A DNA stretch of 64,000 bases, taken from the NCBI RefSeq assembly GCF_000298215.1, contig NZ_BAHD01000011.1:29907-93906 (forward strand), written 5' to 3'. This DNA comes from Kineosphaera limosa NBRC 100340 (lineage in GTDB: Bacteria; Actinomycetota; Actinomycetes; Actinomycetales; Dermatophilaceae). Position 1 is the stretch's first letter, and each line of letters starts with the position of its first letter. The notes beneath the pieces were generated by a model. That model saw only the letters and a list, made by a program, of their open reading frames with translations, was not told the origin of the DNA and searched no databases. This document shows positions 8,442-16,805 of this stretch, piece by piece. The position numbers were made by a program, and so were the translations under genes.

Positions 8442-9080
8442 TCAGCTGGGCCCGCCGGGTCTGCCGCGGCCAATGTCCACGACGGTCAACGCGGGCTGGT
8501 CAAGGGTCGTTCGGAGTTTCTCGATGCGCTTGCGTAGTGCCGTGATCCGTCGGCGAAGGGGCTTGGCGACCCCTGCCGACATGGGGGAGAGGGTGGCCGT
8601 GGCCAGATCGAGCTGTGCGCCCGCGTCGTCCAGAGACGCAGCAGCAGAAGCGATCTCGGGCTCGCTCGGTAGATCCTCGATCTGCCGGAGCAAGCCTGCC
8701 TCCTTGATCGCATCCAGGGCCTCGTCTGCGCTCTGCAGTATCTCGTCGATATAAGCGTGGTGTGCCTGTCTCAGGGCGAGTTCGGAGGCGGCGTCCGTCA
8801 GCTGTTCAGCCCGGTCGAGGTGGTCGACGGCCCGGGCAAGAACTGAGCCGTGCACATGAAGGCACCGCTGGATCTTGCGGCGTGCGCTCTTCGCGACCGA
8901 CTCGCCTCCTCGGCCCGTCCCGAAGATCGTGATGATGCAGCCGCCGGGGCAAAACAGCCGGCCCCAATGACCGCTGGGGTGGTCCAAGCTCCAGCCCTGT
9001 TCGCGGCCGTATGCCAACGTGTCGCGCCACCAGGACTTGGAATGGTCGGGCCACGTGTCGTGCGGTCGGTAGATGCTCAC
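8442..9080 (-). CDS. HicA-like N-terminal domain plus coiled-coil protein, candidate toxin
   Basis: 212-residue protein. Residues 18-75 resemble the HicA/dsRBD-like fold: a GW strand, then GHWGRLFCP where HicA has its catalytic GSH His (here H38), a second strand with GCIITIFGT, and a basic helix ending at Cys73. C44, C48 and C73 could bind metal. Residues 80-200 are predicted long helices or a coiled coil with Arg/Lys-rich turns (PLRRRITALRKRIEKL). GTG 9080 is supported by GAGGAGG 7 nt upstream. The HTH partner follows 69 bp downstream. The function is not established; toxin-antitoxin is the leading guess, a nucleic-acid-binding regulator the alternative. Confidence 0.65.
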   Translation of the reverse strand: MSIYRPHDTWPDHSKSWWRDTLAYGREQGWSLDHPSGHWGRLFCPGGCIITIFGTGRGGESVAKSARRKIQRCLHVHGSVLARAVDHLDRAEQLTDAASELALRQAHHAYIDEILQSADEALDAIKEAGLLRQIEDLPSEPEIASAAASLDDAGAQLDLATATLSPMSAGVAKPLRRRITALRKRIEKLRTTLDQPALTVVDIGRGRPGGPS

Positions 9081-9160
9081 TCGATGACCTCCTCGGGTGC
9101 CCCACCATGTCAGGGGGCACCGACAAGGTTCCGACGCGGAAAGCGGCCCAGGCGCACGCC

Positions 9161-9234
9161 AGCCGAGTCGTCACTTTGCAGCCCGAGTCGTCACTAGTTG
9201 GTGACGACTCGGGCTGCAAAGTGACGACTCGGCT
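9161..9234. repeat. Perfect 34-bp inverted repeat built from a 20-bp periodic motif
   Basis: Arms 9161-9194 and 9201-9234 are perfectly complementary around a 6-nt loop. Each arm holds two copies of GAGTCGTCAC spaced 20 bp (9165-9174 and 9185-9194; reverse copies 9201-9210 and 9221-9230). The element lies between the 3' end of the APC permease gene and the start of the HicA-like gene. A diverged relative is present at 47944-48031, so this is a dispersed repeat rather than a private terminator, although it would also stop transcription of the permease operon. Confidence 0.9.
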
Positions 9235-9258
9235 CGGCGGCAGGCGCGGTGGCGCGGC

Positions 9259-10800
9259 TTAGTCGACCAGGCCGACCTCTCCGGCGGAGATGCCGCGGCG
9301 GAAGAACTCGGGGTTGCGGCGGTACTGGGTGAACATCACGACGACGCCCAGCAGCAGCACGGTGGAGCCGAGCAGGAAGACCAGGCCGATGCCGAACAGC
9401 TGTGAGCCCGAGCCGTATTCGGGGTCGATGCTGTCGATCGAGGTCTGGATGAAGAACGCGATGAGCAGCAGGCCACCCAGCAGCGGGGCGAGGAACTGCG
9501 TGAGCATCGTGCGCGGCGTCGCACGCGAGGTCCGCCGGAAGTACCACACACAAGCCAATGCGGTGATGCCGTAGTAGAAGCACACCATCATGCCCAGGGC
9601 CGTGATGGTGTCCCACAGCACCGACTCCGAGATCACCCGCATGATCGCGTAGAAGCCGAACGAGACGACCGCGGCGAAGATCGTCGCGTAGCCCGGTGAC
9701 TGGAAGCGCGGGGTGATCGAGGCGAACCGGGGCGGCAGGGCCCCGAAGTGACCCATGGCCAGCAGCGTGCGCGCCGGGGAGACGAACGTCGACTGCAGCG
9801 AGGCCATCGAGCTGGCCATCACGGCGATCGAGACGAGGATCGCGAACGGCCCCATGACCGGCCCGGCCAGTGCGGCGAAGATGTTCTCCTGGATCTCGGT
9901 GTTGCCCAGGCCGTACTCGCCGTCGCCGACACCCGCGAACGACAGGGTCGCCGTCGCCACGAGCAGGTACAGCGTGACGATGACGAAGATCGTGGCCGTC
10001 GCCGCCTTACCCGGTGTCGTCGCCGCGTCGGTGGACTCCTCGTTCATCGTCAGCACGACGTCCCAGCCCCAGTAGATGAACACCGACAGCGAGACACCGG
10101 CCGCGAACGCCGAGAACGAGCCGATGCCGAAGGGGTTGAACCACTCCAGCGACGGCGGGGTCGGGTCGAACGCCGAGCCGTTCGCCAGGTGCGTGTAGGC
10201 CGCGACCGCGAACCACACGAGCACGAGCACCTGGAACGTGACCAGCACGTACTGGACCATCTTCGTCGCCTCGACCCCTCGATAGGAGATCGCGCAGGCC
10301 ACCACCATGAACACCAGACAGGTTGCGACGTTGACGAAGACGTTCGTCGAGAGGTCGGCCAGCTCGGGCCGGCCCAGGGCCTGGGAGAGGAAGAGGTAGA
10401 AGAAGTCGACCGCGATGCCGGCGAGGTTCGAGAGCACGAGGATCGTGGCGGCCAGCAGACCCCAGCCGCCCATCCAGCCGATCCACGGCCCGAAGGCGCG
10501 GGTACCCCACGTGAACGTCGTGCCGCTGTCCGGCATGGCCTTGTTCAGCTCGCGGTAACCGACGGCGACCAGCAGCATCGGGATGAACCCGACGAGCAGG
10601 ATCGCCGGCATGTGCTCGCCGACCGCCGAGGCCGTCGGACCGAGCGCCCCGGAGAGGGTGTAGGCGGGAGCGATGCACGAGACGCCGATGAAGACGGCGG
10701 CCACGAGGCCGACGCTCTTGGTGCTCAGGCCCTTGCCGCCGTGCGCGCCGTCGGCGGACCCTTCGCCGGCACCCGCCGGCCGGCTGGTGATATCGCTCAT
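9259..10800 (-). CDS. APC-superfamily amino acid/polyamine permease
   Basis: 513-residue secondary transporter with about 12 membrane helices. The first helix carries the substrate-site motif GVSCIAPAYTLSGALG. VGYRELNKAMPDSGTTFTWG and the MGGWG segment are typical of APC amino acid/amine importers. It is the last gene of a three-gene operon with a universal stress protein (4-nt overlap, 10797-10800) and a flavin monoamine oxidase. This makes a biogenic amine such as putrescine the likely substrate. The C-terminus (RRNPEFFRRGISAGEVGLVD) is cytoplasmic. A large hairpin repeat follows the stop and may act as terminator. Confidence 0.88.
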   Translation of the reverse strand: MSDITSRPAGAGEGSADGAHGGKGLSTKSVGLVAAVFIGVSCIAPAYTLSGALGPTASAVGEHMPAILLVGFIPMLLVAVGYRELNKAMPDSGTTFTWGTRAFGPWIGWMGGWGLLAATILVLSNLAGIAVDFFYLFLSQALGRPELADLSTNVFVNVATCLVFMVVACAISYRGVEATKMVQYVLVTFQVLVLVWFAVAAYTHLANGSAFDPTPPSLEWFNPFGIGSFSAFAAGVSLSVFIYWGWDVVLTMNEESTDAATTPGKAATATIFVIVTLYLLVATATLSFAGVGDGEYGLGNTEIQENIFAALAGPVMGPFAILVSIAVMASSMASLQSTFVSPARTLLAMGHFGALPPRFASITPRFQSPGYATIFAAVVSFGFYAIMRVISESVLWDTITALGMMVCFYYGITALACVWYFRRTSRATPRTMLTQFLAPLLGGLLLIAFFIQTSIDSIDPEYGSGSQLFGIGLVFLLGSTVLLLGVVVMFTQYRRNPEFFRRGISAGEVGLVD

Positions 10801-11744
10801 GCCCCGGCCCCGCCCTTCGCTGTGTCGCTGTCGGTCTCGGTTGTGCCGTCGGTCTCGGCGCCGTCGAAGCGGGCCCCGGTCGGGATCGCGACGACCGGCA
10901 CGGAGAGGGTGCGCAGCAGGCTGTAGGCGGTGCTGCCGAGGAAGAAGCGGCGCGGCTCGGCGAGCCGGCTCGAGCCGACGAGCAGGATCGACGCATCGTC
11001 CCAGGGCACCGACTCCACGGCCTCCTGGATACCGCCCCGGGCGATGACGAGGTCGGTCGAGGTGGGCGCCCCGTGCTGCGCAACGGCCCGGGCCAGCAGC
11101 TCGTCGACGTGCCCGCGCACGAACTGCTCGGGATCCGGATCGGGGGCGGGATCGTCGTCGGGCAGGTCGTCGCGGTCGATGTCGACCATAGTGATGAGGC
11201 GCAGCGGCAAATCACGGCGCGCGGCGGCCTCCACAGCCTCGTTGAGCAGCGATTGGCCGCCCGGACGCAGCCCGACCGCGCAGTCGATCCGTTCGATGGG
11301 GCCGGTCGTCCGGTAGCTGCTCGGCACGAGCGTCACCGGCCGGGTGGCTCGGTGCAACAGCGTCGAGGCGACCGCGCCGAGCTGGTGGCGCCGGACGATC
11401 CCGGCGCTGCCGGACCCGATGACGATGAGCGCGGAGTCGAGCTCGTCGGCCGTGCCCATGAGCCCTTCGGCGACCGACGGGGCGTAGCGCACGTGCGTCG
11501 CGACCTCGATGCCCTCGGGCACGCTTGCGGCGGCCTCGGCGAGCCAGTTGCGTGCGTGCTGGGCGACGATCGGCTCCTCGCGGCCGACGGGCGGGTAGGC
11601 CGGGGCGTAGGCGCTGTGCTCGCGCACGACGAACACGACATCCAGTGCAGCGTCGAACGATTCGGCGAGAACGACGGCCAGGCTCAGCGCGTCCTGGCCG
11701 CGCTCGTGCGGGCGATAGCCGACCAGGTAGCGGATCTGGTTCAC
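10797..11744 (-). CDS. Tandem-domain universal stress protein (UspA family)
   Basis: 315-residue cytoplasmic protein with two Usp domains (about 1-155 and 160-300). Each ends in the ATP-binding pattern G-2x-G-9x-G(S/T): GSGSAGIVRRHQLGAVAS in the first and GSSRLAEPRRFFLGSTAYS in the second. It overlaps the amine oxidase stop by 4 nt upstream and the permease start by 4 nt downstream, so the three are translationally coupled. Usp proteins often accompany APC permeases and may tune transport to energy state; that role is inferred. The N-terminus RYLVGYRPHERGQDAL is typical for the actinobacterial form. Confidence 0.88.
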   Translation of the reverse strand: MNQIRYLVGYRPHERGQDALSLAVVLAESFDAALDVVFVVREHSAYAPAYPPVGREEPIVAQHARNWLAEAAASVPEGIEVATHVRYAPSVAEGLMGTADELDSALIVIGSGSAGIVRRHQLGAVASTLLHRATRPVTLVPSSYRTTGPIERIDCAVGLRPGGQSLLNEAVEAAARRDLPLRLITMVDIDRDDLPDDDPAPDPDPEQFVRGHVDELLARAVAQHGAPTSTDLVIARGGIQEAVESVPWDDASILLVGSSRLAEPRRFFLGSTAYSLLRTLSVPVVAIPTGARFDGAETDGTTETDSDTAKGGAGA

Positions 11745-13123
11745 ATCTCACCGCCGATCTGTTCGGCCATGAGACGGCCCATCCGAACGGCCCCGTCGAC
11801 GTGCTGGAAGCCGGCGCCCGCCGTGTCGGAGGAGGCGAAGCGGATTGGGCCGACCGGCGTGCGCACGTCGTTGCCGTAGCGGTGCAGACCGCCGAGGTCG
11901 AAGCTCGTGCCGTAGGCGCCGCGGGTCCACTCCTCGCTGCCCCAGTCGGACTCGTAGTAGACGTCGGGGTCGAGAGCCTGCGGGCCGAGGAAGTCGGCGA
12001 TGCCGGCCAGGATCGTCGCGCGGCGCTCGTCGGCGGACAGGGTGAACATCTCGTCGGCGCGGTCGTCGGGCACGAAGGCCACGAGGGTGCCGCGGTCGTC
12101 GCCGTGGTTGGTGTTGTCGTAGATCTCCTGCACGACGCGGCCGGCGCCGAAGCACGAGCCCGACAGACCCTGCTCCCGCCAGAACGGCGTCGGGTACACG
12201 GCGTGCACCTTGATGACGAGGCCGAAGCTCTGGTGCTGGTGCATCTGGTGCTGGCGGCGGGGCAGCGGCGGCTCGTAGGAGATCCGCGAGTACAGGTTCG
12301 GCGGCACCGCGACCAGGGCCCGCTTGGCATTGACGGTCACGGGACCGTCGGGGCCGTCGGCGACGGCCTGCACCCCGTCATCCGCCCACTTCAGTGTGCG
12401 AACGGGGCTGGACAGGAGCACGTTCGTGCCGCCGTCGGTCAGTGCCGCGGCGAGGCGCTCGCTGACCTGCTGCATGCCGCCGACGACCCGCAGGTCGAGG
12501 ATGAAGTCCTCGTCGACGAGGTGGCTGAACGACCCGGCGGAGGCGGCCATGAGGCCGGCCTGCAGCGCGGAGAACGCGTGCACGGGCTTGGTGAGCATGC
12601 CGCCGCCGATGAAGTAGGCGATATTGCGGCGGGCCTCCTCGTCGTCGCTGCGCGCGGCGAGCCAGGCCTCGAAGGAGACGGAGTCGAGGGCGGCGGCCTG
12701 CGGGTGCTCCCACGGCCGGTCCGGGTCGATCTGAGCGGCCAGCTCGTCGAGTTCGGCGACGAGGCGGGCCATCTCCTGCTGCGTGGCGGCCGGCACCGGG
12801 AAGTCCTCGCCGCTGAACCGAGTGGCGACCCCGTCGACCGGCGCGTAGAGGTTGTCGCCCTCGCGGTAGCGGGCGAAGGTGTCCAGGCCGAGCTCAGCGG
12901 CAAGCGAGATGAGGGCGGTCTGGTCGGGGGAGATCCACTGGCCGCCGATCTCGAGCATGGCGCCCTCGATCGTGTTGGTCCAGGTGCGCCCGCCGACGCG
13001 ATCGCGCGCCTCGAGCACGGTGACGCTGTGGCCGGCACGGGTCAGCTCGGTGGCTGCGACGAGGCCGGTCACCCCGGCGCCGACGATGACGACATCCGAC
13101 GTGAGTTCATGGGGGCTGGGCAT
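11741..13123 (-). CDS. Flavin monoamine oxidase, putrescine-oxidase-like
   Basis: 460-residue FAD amine oxidase that would deaminate a primary amine to aldehyde, ammonia and H2O2. The FAD-binding GxGxxG (residues 15-20, VGAGVTG) is followed by LEARDRVGGRTWT and the GGQWISPDQ motif. The C-terminal FAD contact is GAGFQHVDGAVRMGRLMAEQI. Overall it resembles actinobacterial putrescine oxidases and mammalian MAO. ATG 13123 is preferred over the in-frame ATG at 13141 because AAGGAG lies 4 nt upstream of it. It is the first gene of the amine oxidase - Usp - APC permease operon. Putrescine as substrate is an inference; tyramine or another monoamine is possible. Confidence 0.87.
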   Translation of the reverse strand: MPSPHELTSDVVIVGAGVTGLVAATELTRAGHSVTVLEARDRVGGRTWTNTIEGAMLEIGGQWISPDQTALISLAAELGLDTFARYREGDNLYAPVDGVATRFSGEDFPVPAATQQEMARLVAELDELAAQIDPDRPWEHPQAAALDSVSFEAWLAARSDDEEARRNIAYFIGGGMLTKPVHAFSALQAGLMAASAGSFSHLVDEDFILDLRVVGGMQQVSERLAAALTDGGTNVLLSSPVRTLKWADDGVQAVADGPDGPVTVNAKRALVAVPPNLYSRISYEPPLPRRQHQMHQHQSFGLVIKVHAVYPTPFWREQGLSGSCFGAGRVVQEIYDNTNHGDDRGTLVAFVPDDRADEMFTLSADERRATILAGIADFLGPQALDPDVYYESDWGSEEWTRGAYGTSFDLGGLHRYGNDVRTPVGPIRFASSDTAGAGFQHVDGAVRMGRLMAEQIGGEM

Positions 13124-13206
13124 GCTGCTCCTTGGTCTCACCTGCCCGTCGTGGGTGTCTCCGATGACACCGGGGCGCAGGGTGACCTAACTATGGACCA
13201 CAATTC

Positions 13207-13220
13207 CTTGCCCTGGCAAG
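13207..13220. promoter_or_regulatory. Short palindrome upstream of the amine-oxidase operon
   Basis: CTTGCC-CT-GGCAAG is a perfect 6+6 inverted repeat located 84-97 bp upstream of the amine oxidase ATG. It lies in the 280-bp region shared with the divergent copA operon. It is well separated from the CsoR-type sites, so it may belong to the amine operon. No regulator gene is adjacent, and the call is by pattern only. Confidence 0.35.
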
Positions 13221-13326
13221 CGCTGGGCGACGAAATCCGTAGTTGACTCTCGTCATGGGCGATGAATCACGGAGGTGACGCGGCAATTGGTACGGATTCC
13301 GATGAACTTCCCCCTCCACCTCGATC

Positions 13327-13383
13327 TTGACACCTATACCCGGCAGGGGTATATCTAGAGGGAAGGATGCCCCCAGGGGGTAT
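13327..13383 (+). promoter_or_regulatory. copA promoter with two CsoR-type operators
   Basis: TTGACA (13327-13332) and TATATC (13350-13355) are separated by exactly 17 bp, a near-consensus housekeeping promoter pointing at copA. The spacer and -10 hold the dyad TATACCC-GGCA-GGGGTATA (13335-13353). A second dyad, GCCCCC-A-GGGGGT (13369-13381), lies downstream. G/C-rich dyads flanked by TAT are the known form of CsoR operators, and csoR is in this operon. Copper-free CsoR would block polymerase here, and Cu(I) would release it. Confidence 0.82.
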
Positions 13384-13403
13384 GAGATGAGAGGGTGAAA
13401 TCA

Positions 13404-15773
13404 ATGAGCGCCACCAGTCGCTCCGAGTCGGTGCTAGGCAGCACCCCGACCAACAGCATCGAACTTCGTATCGGCGGCATGACCTGCGCGTCGTGCGCCA
13501 ACCGCATCGAGAAGAAGCTGAACAAGGTGCCGGGCGTCACGGCATCGGTCAACTACGCCACCGAGACGGCCAGCATCCAAGCCCCGCCGGGCACCGAGGC
13601 TGCGCAGCTCATCGGCGTCGTCGAGCAGACCGGCTACACCGCCACGGCCCCGGAGCCTGTGCGTGCGACCGAGGACGAGGGGCCGCAGGAGGGCGACCAG
13701 TCGTCGCTGGGTGACCGGGAGGTCGCGGATCTGCGGCAGCGGCTCATCGGTGCGGCGGTGCTCTCGGCGCCGGTCATCGCGATGGCGATGATCCCGGCGC
13801 TGCAGTTCGACTATTGGGGCTTCGCCTCCCTCGTGCTGGCGGCACCGGTCGTCGTGTGGGCGGGCTGGCCGTTCCACCGCGCCGCCGCGCTCAATCTGCG
13901 GCACGGCGCCGCGACCATGGACACGCTCATCAGCATCGGGACGACCGCGGCCCTGCTGTGGTCGATCGTCGCGCTCTTCTTCGGCACCGCCGGGCAACCC
14001 GGTGTCGTGCACCCGTTCGAGCTGACGATCTCGCACGGCGACGGCCTGTCCCACATCTACCTGGAGGTCGCGGCCGGCGTCATCACGTTCGTGCTGCTCG
14101 GTCGCTACCTGGAGAAGCGGTCCAAGCGCCGCGCCGGGGCGGCTCTGCGGGCCCTGCTGGAGATGGGCGCCAAGGATGTCGCGGTGCTCCGCGACGGCCG
14201 CGAAGAGCGAATCCCGGTGGAGCAACTCACGGTCGGCGACGAGTTCGTCGTGCGCCCGGGCGAGAAGGTGGCGACCGACGGCGTCGTCGTCTCCGGGACC
14301 AGCGCGATCGACGCCTCGATGCTCACGGGGGAGTCCGTGCCGGTCGAGGTCGGCGAGGGCGACGCCGTGACCGGGGCGACCGTCAACGCCGGCGGTCGGA
14401 TCGTCGTGCGCGCCACCCGAATCGGCTCGGACACCCAGCTGGCGCAGATGGCCAAGCTCGTGCAGGACGCCCAGTCGGGCAAGGCCGCCATCCAGCGCCT
14501 GGCCGACCGCGTGTCGGCGGTCTTCGTGCCGATCGTCATCGTCATCGCGCTGGTCACGCTCGGCACCTGGCTGGCGCTGGGCTACCCGCCGGCCACCGCG
14601 TTCACTGCGGCGGTTGCGGTGCTCATCATCGCCTGCCCGTGCGCCCTCGGCCTGGCGACCCCGACCGCGCTGCTCGTCGGCACCGGTCGCGGAGCGCAGC
14701 TGGGGGTGCTCATCAAGGGCCCCGAGGTGCTGGAGTCCACCCGCCGCATCGACACGGTGGTGCTCGACAAGACCGGGACCGTCACGCAGGGCGCGATGAC
14801 GCTCGACGAGGCGATCCCCGCCGACGGGGTGTCGCGCGAGCTGCTGCTGCGCCTGGCCGGGGCCGTGGAGGACGCCTCCGAGCACCCGATCGCCCGCGCG
14901 ATCGCCACCGGAGCCCGCCAGGGGAACAGTGACCTGCCGGCCGTCTCGTCGTTCCAGAACCTGGAGGGCCGTGGGGTCCGCGGCGTCGTGGAGGGCCACG
15001 ACGTGCTGGTCGGTCGGCCGAGTCTGCTGGCCGAGCACGACCAGCCGCTGGACGAGTCACTGCAGCGCGCTCTGGAGGCCGCCCAGGCGCGGGGCACGAC
15101 CGCTGTCGCGGTGGGCTGGGATGGCCGGGCTCGGGGGCTGCTGGTCGTGGCCGATCAGCTCAAGCCCACAAGCACGCAGGCCGTCGCCCAGCTCAAGGCA
15201 CTCGGGCTGACTCCGGTGCTGCTGACCGGCGACAACGAGACGGTCGCGCGACAGGTGGCCAAGGAGGTCGGCATCGACGAGGTCATCGCAGAGGTGCTGC
15301 CCGCCGACAAGGTCGACGTCGTCGCCCGCCTCCAGGGCGCCGGCCGCACGGTCGCGATGGTCGGAGACGGTGTCAACGACGCCCCTGCACTCGCCCAGGC
15401 CGATCTCGGGCTGGCGATGGGCACGGGCACCGACGTCGCGATGGAGGCGGCCGACATCACCCTGGTGCGCGGCGACCTCCGCGCCGCCGCCGACGCGATC
15501 CGGCTCTCCCGCCGGACGCTGCGCACGATCAAGGGCAACCTCTTCTGGGCCTTCGCCTACAACACGGCGGCGATCCCGCTCGCGGCGCTCGGGCTGCTCA
15601 ACCCGATGCTGGCCGGCGCGGCGATGGCCTTCTCCAGCGTCTTCGTCGTCGGCAACAGCCTGCGGTTGCGCCGGTTCCGGTCACGGGCCGACGAATCGCC
15701 GCGCGCCGCGGCCACGCAGGGCCGCCCGAACGCCCAGCCAGCAGCAACGACCCACGCAGGAGCGCACCGATGA
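13404..15773 (+). CDS. copA: Cu(I)-exporting P1B-type ATPase CopA
   Basis: 789-residue P-type ATPase that exports Cu(I) across the cytoplasmic membrane. The order is one N-terminal heavy-metal domain with GMTCASC (C28/C31), eight membrane helices, the TGES actuator motif (LTGESVP), the transport-site CPC (about residue 411, IIACPCALG), the phosphorylation motif DKTGT (about 455), SEHPIA (His about 494) and the hinge [15 protein letters not shown] plus the single HMA domain support copper rather than zinc. ATG 13404 is preferred over an in-frame GTG at 13395. It is transcribed with csoR (4-nt overlap) from a promoter carrying CsoR-type operators. Confidence 0.95.
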   Translation: MSATSRSESVLGSTPTNSIELRIGGMTCASCANRIEKKLNKVPGVTASVNYATETASIQAPPGTEAAQLIGVVEQTGYTATAPEPVRATEDEGPQEGDQSSLGDREVADLRQRLIGAAVLSAPVIAMAMIPALQFDYWGFASLVLAAPVVVWAGWPFHRAAALNLRHGAATMDTLISIGTTAALLWSIVALFFGTAGQPGVVHPFELTISHGDGLSHIYLEVAAGVITFVLLGRYLEKRSKRRAGAALRALLEMGAKDVAVLRDGREERIPVEQLTVGDEFVVRPGEKVATDGVVVSGTSAIDASMLTGESVPVEVGEGDAVTGATVNAGGRIVVRATRIGSDTQLAQMAKLVQDAQSGKAAIQRLADRVSAVFVPIVIVIALVTLGTWLALGYPPATAFTAAVAVLIIACPCALGLATPTALLVGTGRGAQLGVLIKGPEVLESTRRIDTVVLDKTGTVTQGAMTLDEAIPADGVSRELLLRLAGAVEDASEHPIARAIATGARQGNSDLPAVSSFQNLEGRGVRGVVEGHDVLVGRPSLLAEHDQPLDESLQRALEAAQARGTTAVAVGWDGRARGLLVVADQLKPTSTQAVAQLKALGLTPVLLTGDNETVARQVAKEVGIDEVIAEVLPADKVDVVARLQGAGRTVAMVGDGVNDAPALAQADLGLAMGTGTDVAMEAADITLVRGDLRAAADAIRLSRRTLRTIKGNLFWAFAYNTAAIPLAALGLLNPMLAGAAMAFSSVFVVGNSLRLRRFRSRADESPRAAATQGRPNAQPAATTHAGAHR

Positions 15774-16108
15774 CCCAGACCGAAGACACCAGCCCCGCCA
15801 CGCCCGAGCCCGCCACGTCGGACCACACGCACGGCTACATCAGCGACAAGGCCCGCTACCTGGCGCGCCTCAAACGCATCGAGGGCCAGGCCCGCGGCAT
15901 CCACCGGATGATCGACGAAGACACCTACTGCATCGACATCCTCACCCAGATCAGCGCCCTGACCAGCGCCCTGGAGAATGTCGCGCTCGCCCTTCTTGAC
16001 GATCACCTCAAGCACTGCGTCGTCGACGCCGCTCGCGCCGGCGGCCCCGAGGCCCAGGCCAAGATCGACGAGGCCTCGGCGGCCATCGCCCGCCTCGTCA
16101 AGTCCTGA
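15770..16108 (+). CDS. csoR: Copper-sensing transcriptional repressor CsoR
   Basis: 112-residue four-helix regulator of the CsoR/RcnR family (DUF156). It has the Cu(I) ligand set Cys54 (DTYCID), His79 and Cys83 (HLKHC), matching the C-H-C pattern of true copper sensors. The DNA-contact start [16 protein letters not shown] is conserved. The ATG overlaps the copA stop by 4 nt, and two dyads matching CsoR operators lie in the copA promoter, so it should repress its own operon until copper binds. A His/Thr-rich N-terminal tail of about 25 residues precedes the core. Confidence 0.94.
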   Translation: MTQTEDTSPATPEPATSDHTHGYISDKARYLARLKRIEGQARGIHRMIDEDTYCIDILTQISALTSALENVALALLDDHLKHCVVDAARAGGPEAQAKIDEASAAIARLVKS

Positions 16109-16139
16109 CTGGCGGGCTGCGGACGAGGGTGCGGCGCAA

Positions 16140-16176
16140 GGTGGGTATTGCCCACCTGCCCCGCGAGTGTGAGAAT
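16140..16176 (+). promoter_or_regulatory. Promoter and small dyad of the toxin-antitoxin pair
   Basis: TTGCCC (16148-16153) and GAGAAT (16171-16176) are 17 bp apart, 36 bp before the antitoxin ATG. The dyad GGTGGG-N5-CCCACC (16140-16156) overlaps the -35. This arrangement suits autorepression by the antitoxin or toxin-antitoxin complex. It is a prediction from sequence only. Confidence 0.5.
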
Positions 16177-16211
16177 GAGGTGTCCGCTTCTGGGTCTATC
16201 GGAGGTATGTG

Positions 16212-16484
16212 ATGAGCGCGCTGGCAGGCTTCACGCCGGTCACCGAAGTAGCGGCCGACGACCGCGCCAGAATCGCCTTCGGTCGCGTCGGCGTGCACGG
16301 TCAGGACCGATTCCTGGTCTCCACGCGTGAGACTGGCGAGATCTTGCTGACGCCGCTGGCCTCCATCCCTAAGCGCGAACTCGATGTCTGGGAGAACGAG
16401 GAGTTGCTGGCCTCGGTGATGCGCGGTGCGATGCAGTACGCGGCCGGCGACCTGGTCGAGCGCGACGATCTCGACGACGAGTGA
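16212..16484 (+). CDS. Antitoxin of a type II toxin-antitoxin pair
   Basis: 90-residue protein with a short beta-rich N-terminus (RIAFGRVGVHGQDRFLVST), then ILLTPLASIPKRELDVWENE and an acidic C-terminal tail. This pattern is characteristic of small antitoxins encoded before RelE-like toxins in actinobacteria. GGAGG at 16201-16205 fixes the start at ATG 16212 (spacing 6 nt). Its stop overlaps the GTG of the toxin as GTGA, giving tight coupling. The conserved segment LTPLASIP..E..W.NE probably contacts the toxin; that is inference. Confidence 0.78.
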   Translation: MSALAGFTPVTEVAADDRARIAFGRVGVHGQDRFLVSTRETGEILLTPLASIPKRELDVWENEELLASVMRGAMQYAAGDLVERDDLDDE

Positions 16485-16795
16485 GCGCCCCTCCGTTCCG
16501 CTTGCGCTACACGCGGGAGGCTTCGAGCATCCTTGATGATCTGCAGCGGCCCCAGTTCGAGAAGAAGCGCAAGAAGGTCGACAAGGCCCGACGGATGCTG
16601 CGCGATCAGGGCCCGGCATACCCAGGCCTGAATTCCCACAAGTTCAGCTCGTTGAGCGGGCCGAACGGCGAGGAAGTCTGGGAGTCCTATGTCGAGAACC
16701 GGACACCCGGTGCCTGGCGGATCTTCTGGATCTACGGGCCGGCGGCCGACGAGATCACGATCATCTCGGTGGGGCCACACCCTGATCGCGGGTGA
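16481..16795 (+). CDS. RelE/ParE-superfamily toxin
   Basis: 104-residue basic protein. An N-terminal beta strand (FRLRYTREASSILDDL) leads to two Lys/Arg-rich helices (FEKKRKKVDKARRML), then the beta-hairpin core GEEVWESYVENR and WRIFWIYGP, ending with ITIISVGPHPDRG, as in the RelE/YoeB fold. RelE-type toxins usually cleave mRNA on the ribosome; ParE-type ones poison gyrase, and the two cannot be separated here. It starts with a GTG overlapping the antitoxin stop by 4 nt. Confidence 0.78.
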   Translation: MSAPPFRLRYTREASSILDDLQRPQFEKKRKKVDKARRMLRDQGPAYPGLNSHKFSSLSGPNGEEVWESYVENRTPGAWRIFWIYGPAADEITIISVGPHPDRG

Positions 16796-16805
16796 CGCCC
16801 GCCGG

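Noticed and set aside
9161..9234. Simple rho-independent terminator for the APC permease operon
   Set aside because: It may stop transcription, but the perfect 34-bp arms, internal 20-bp period and related copy at 47944 are not explained by terminator function alone.
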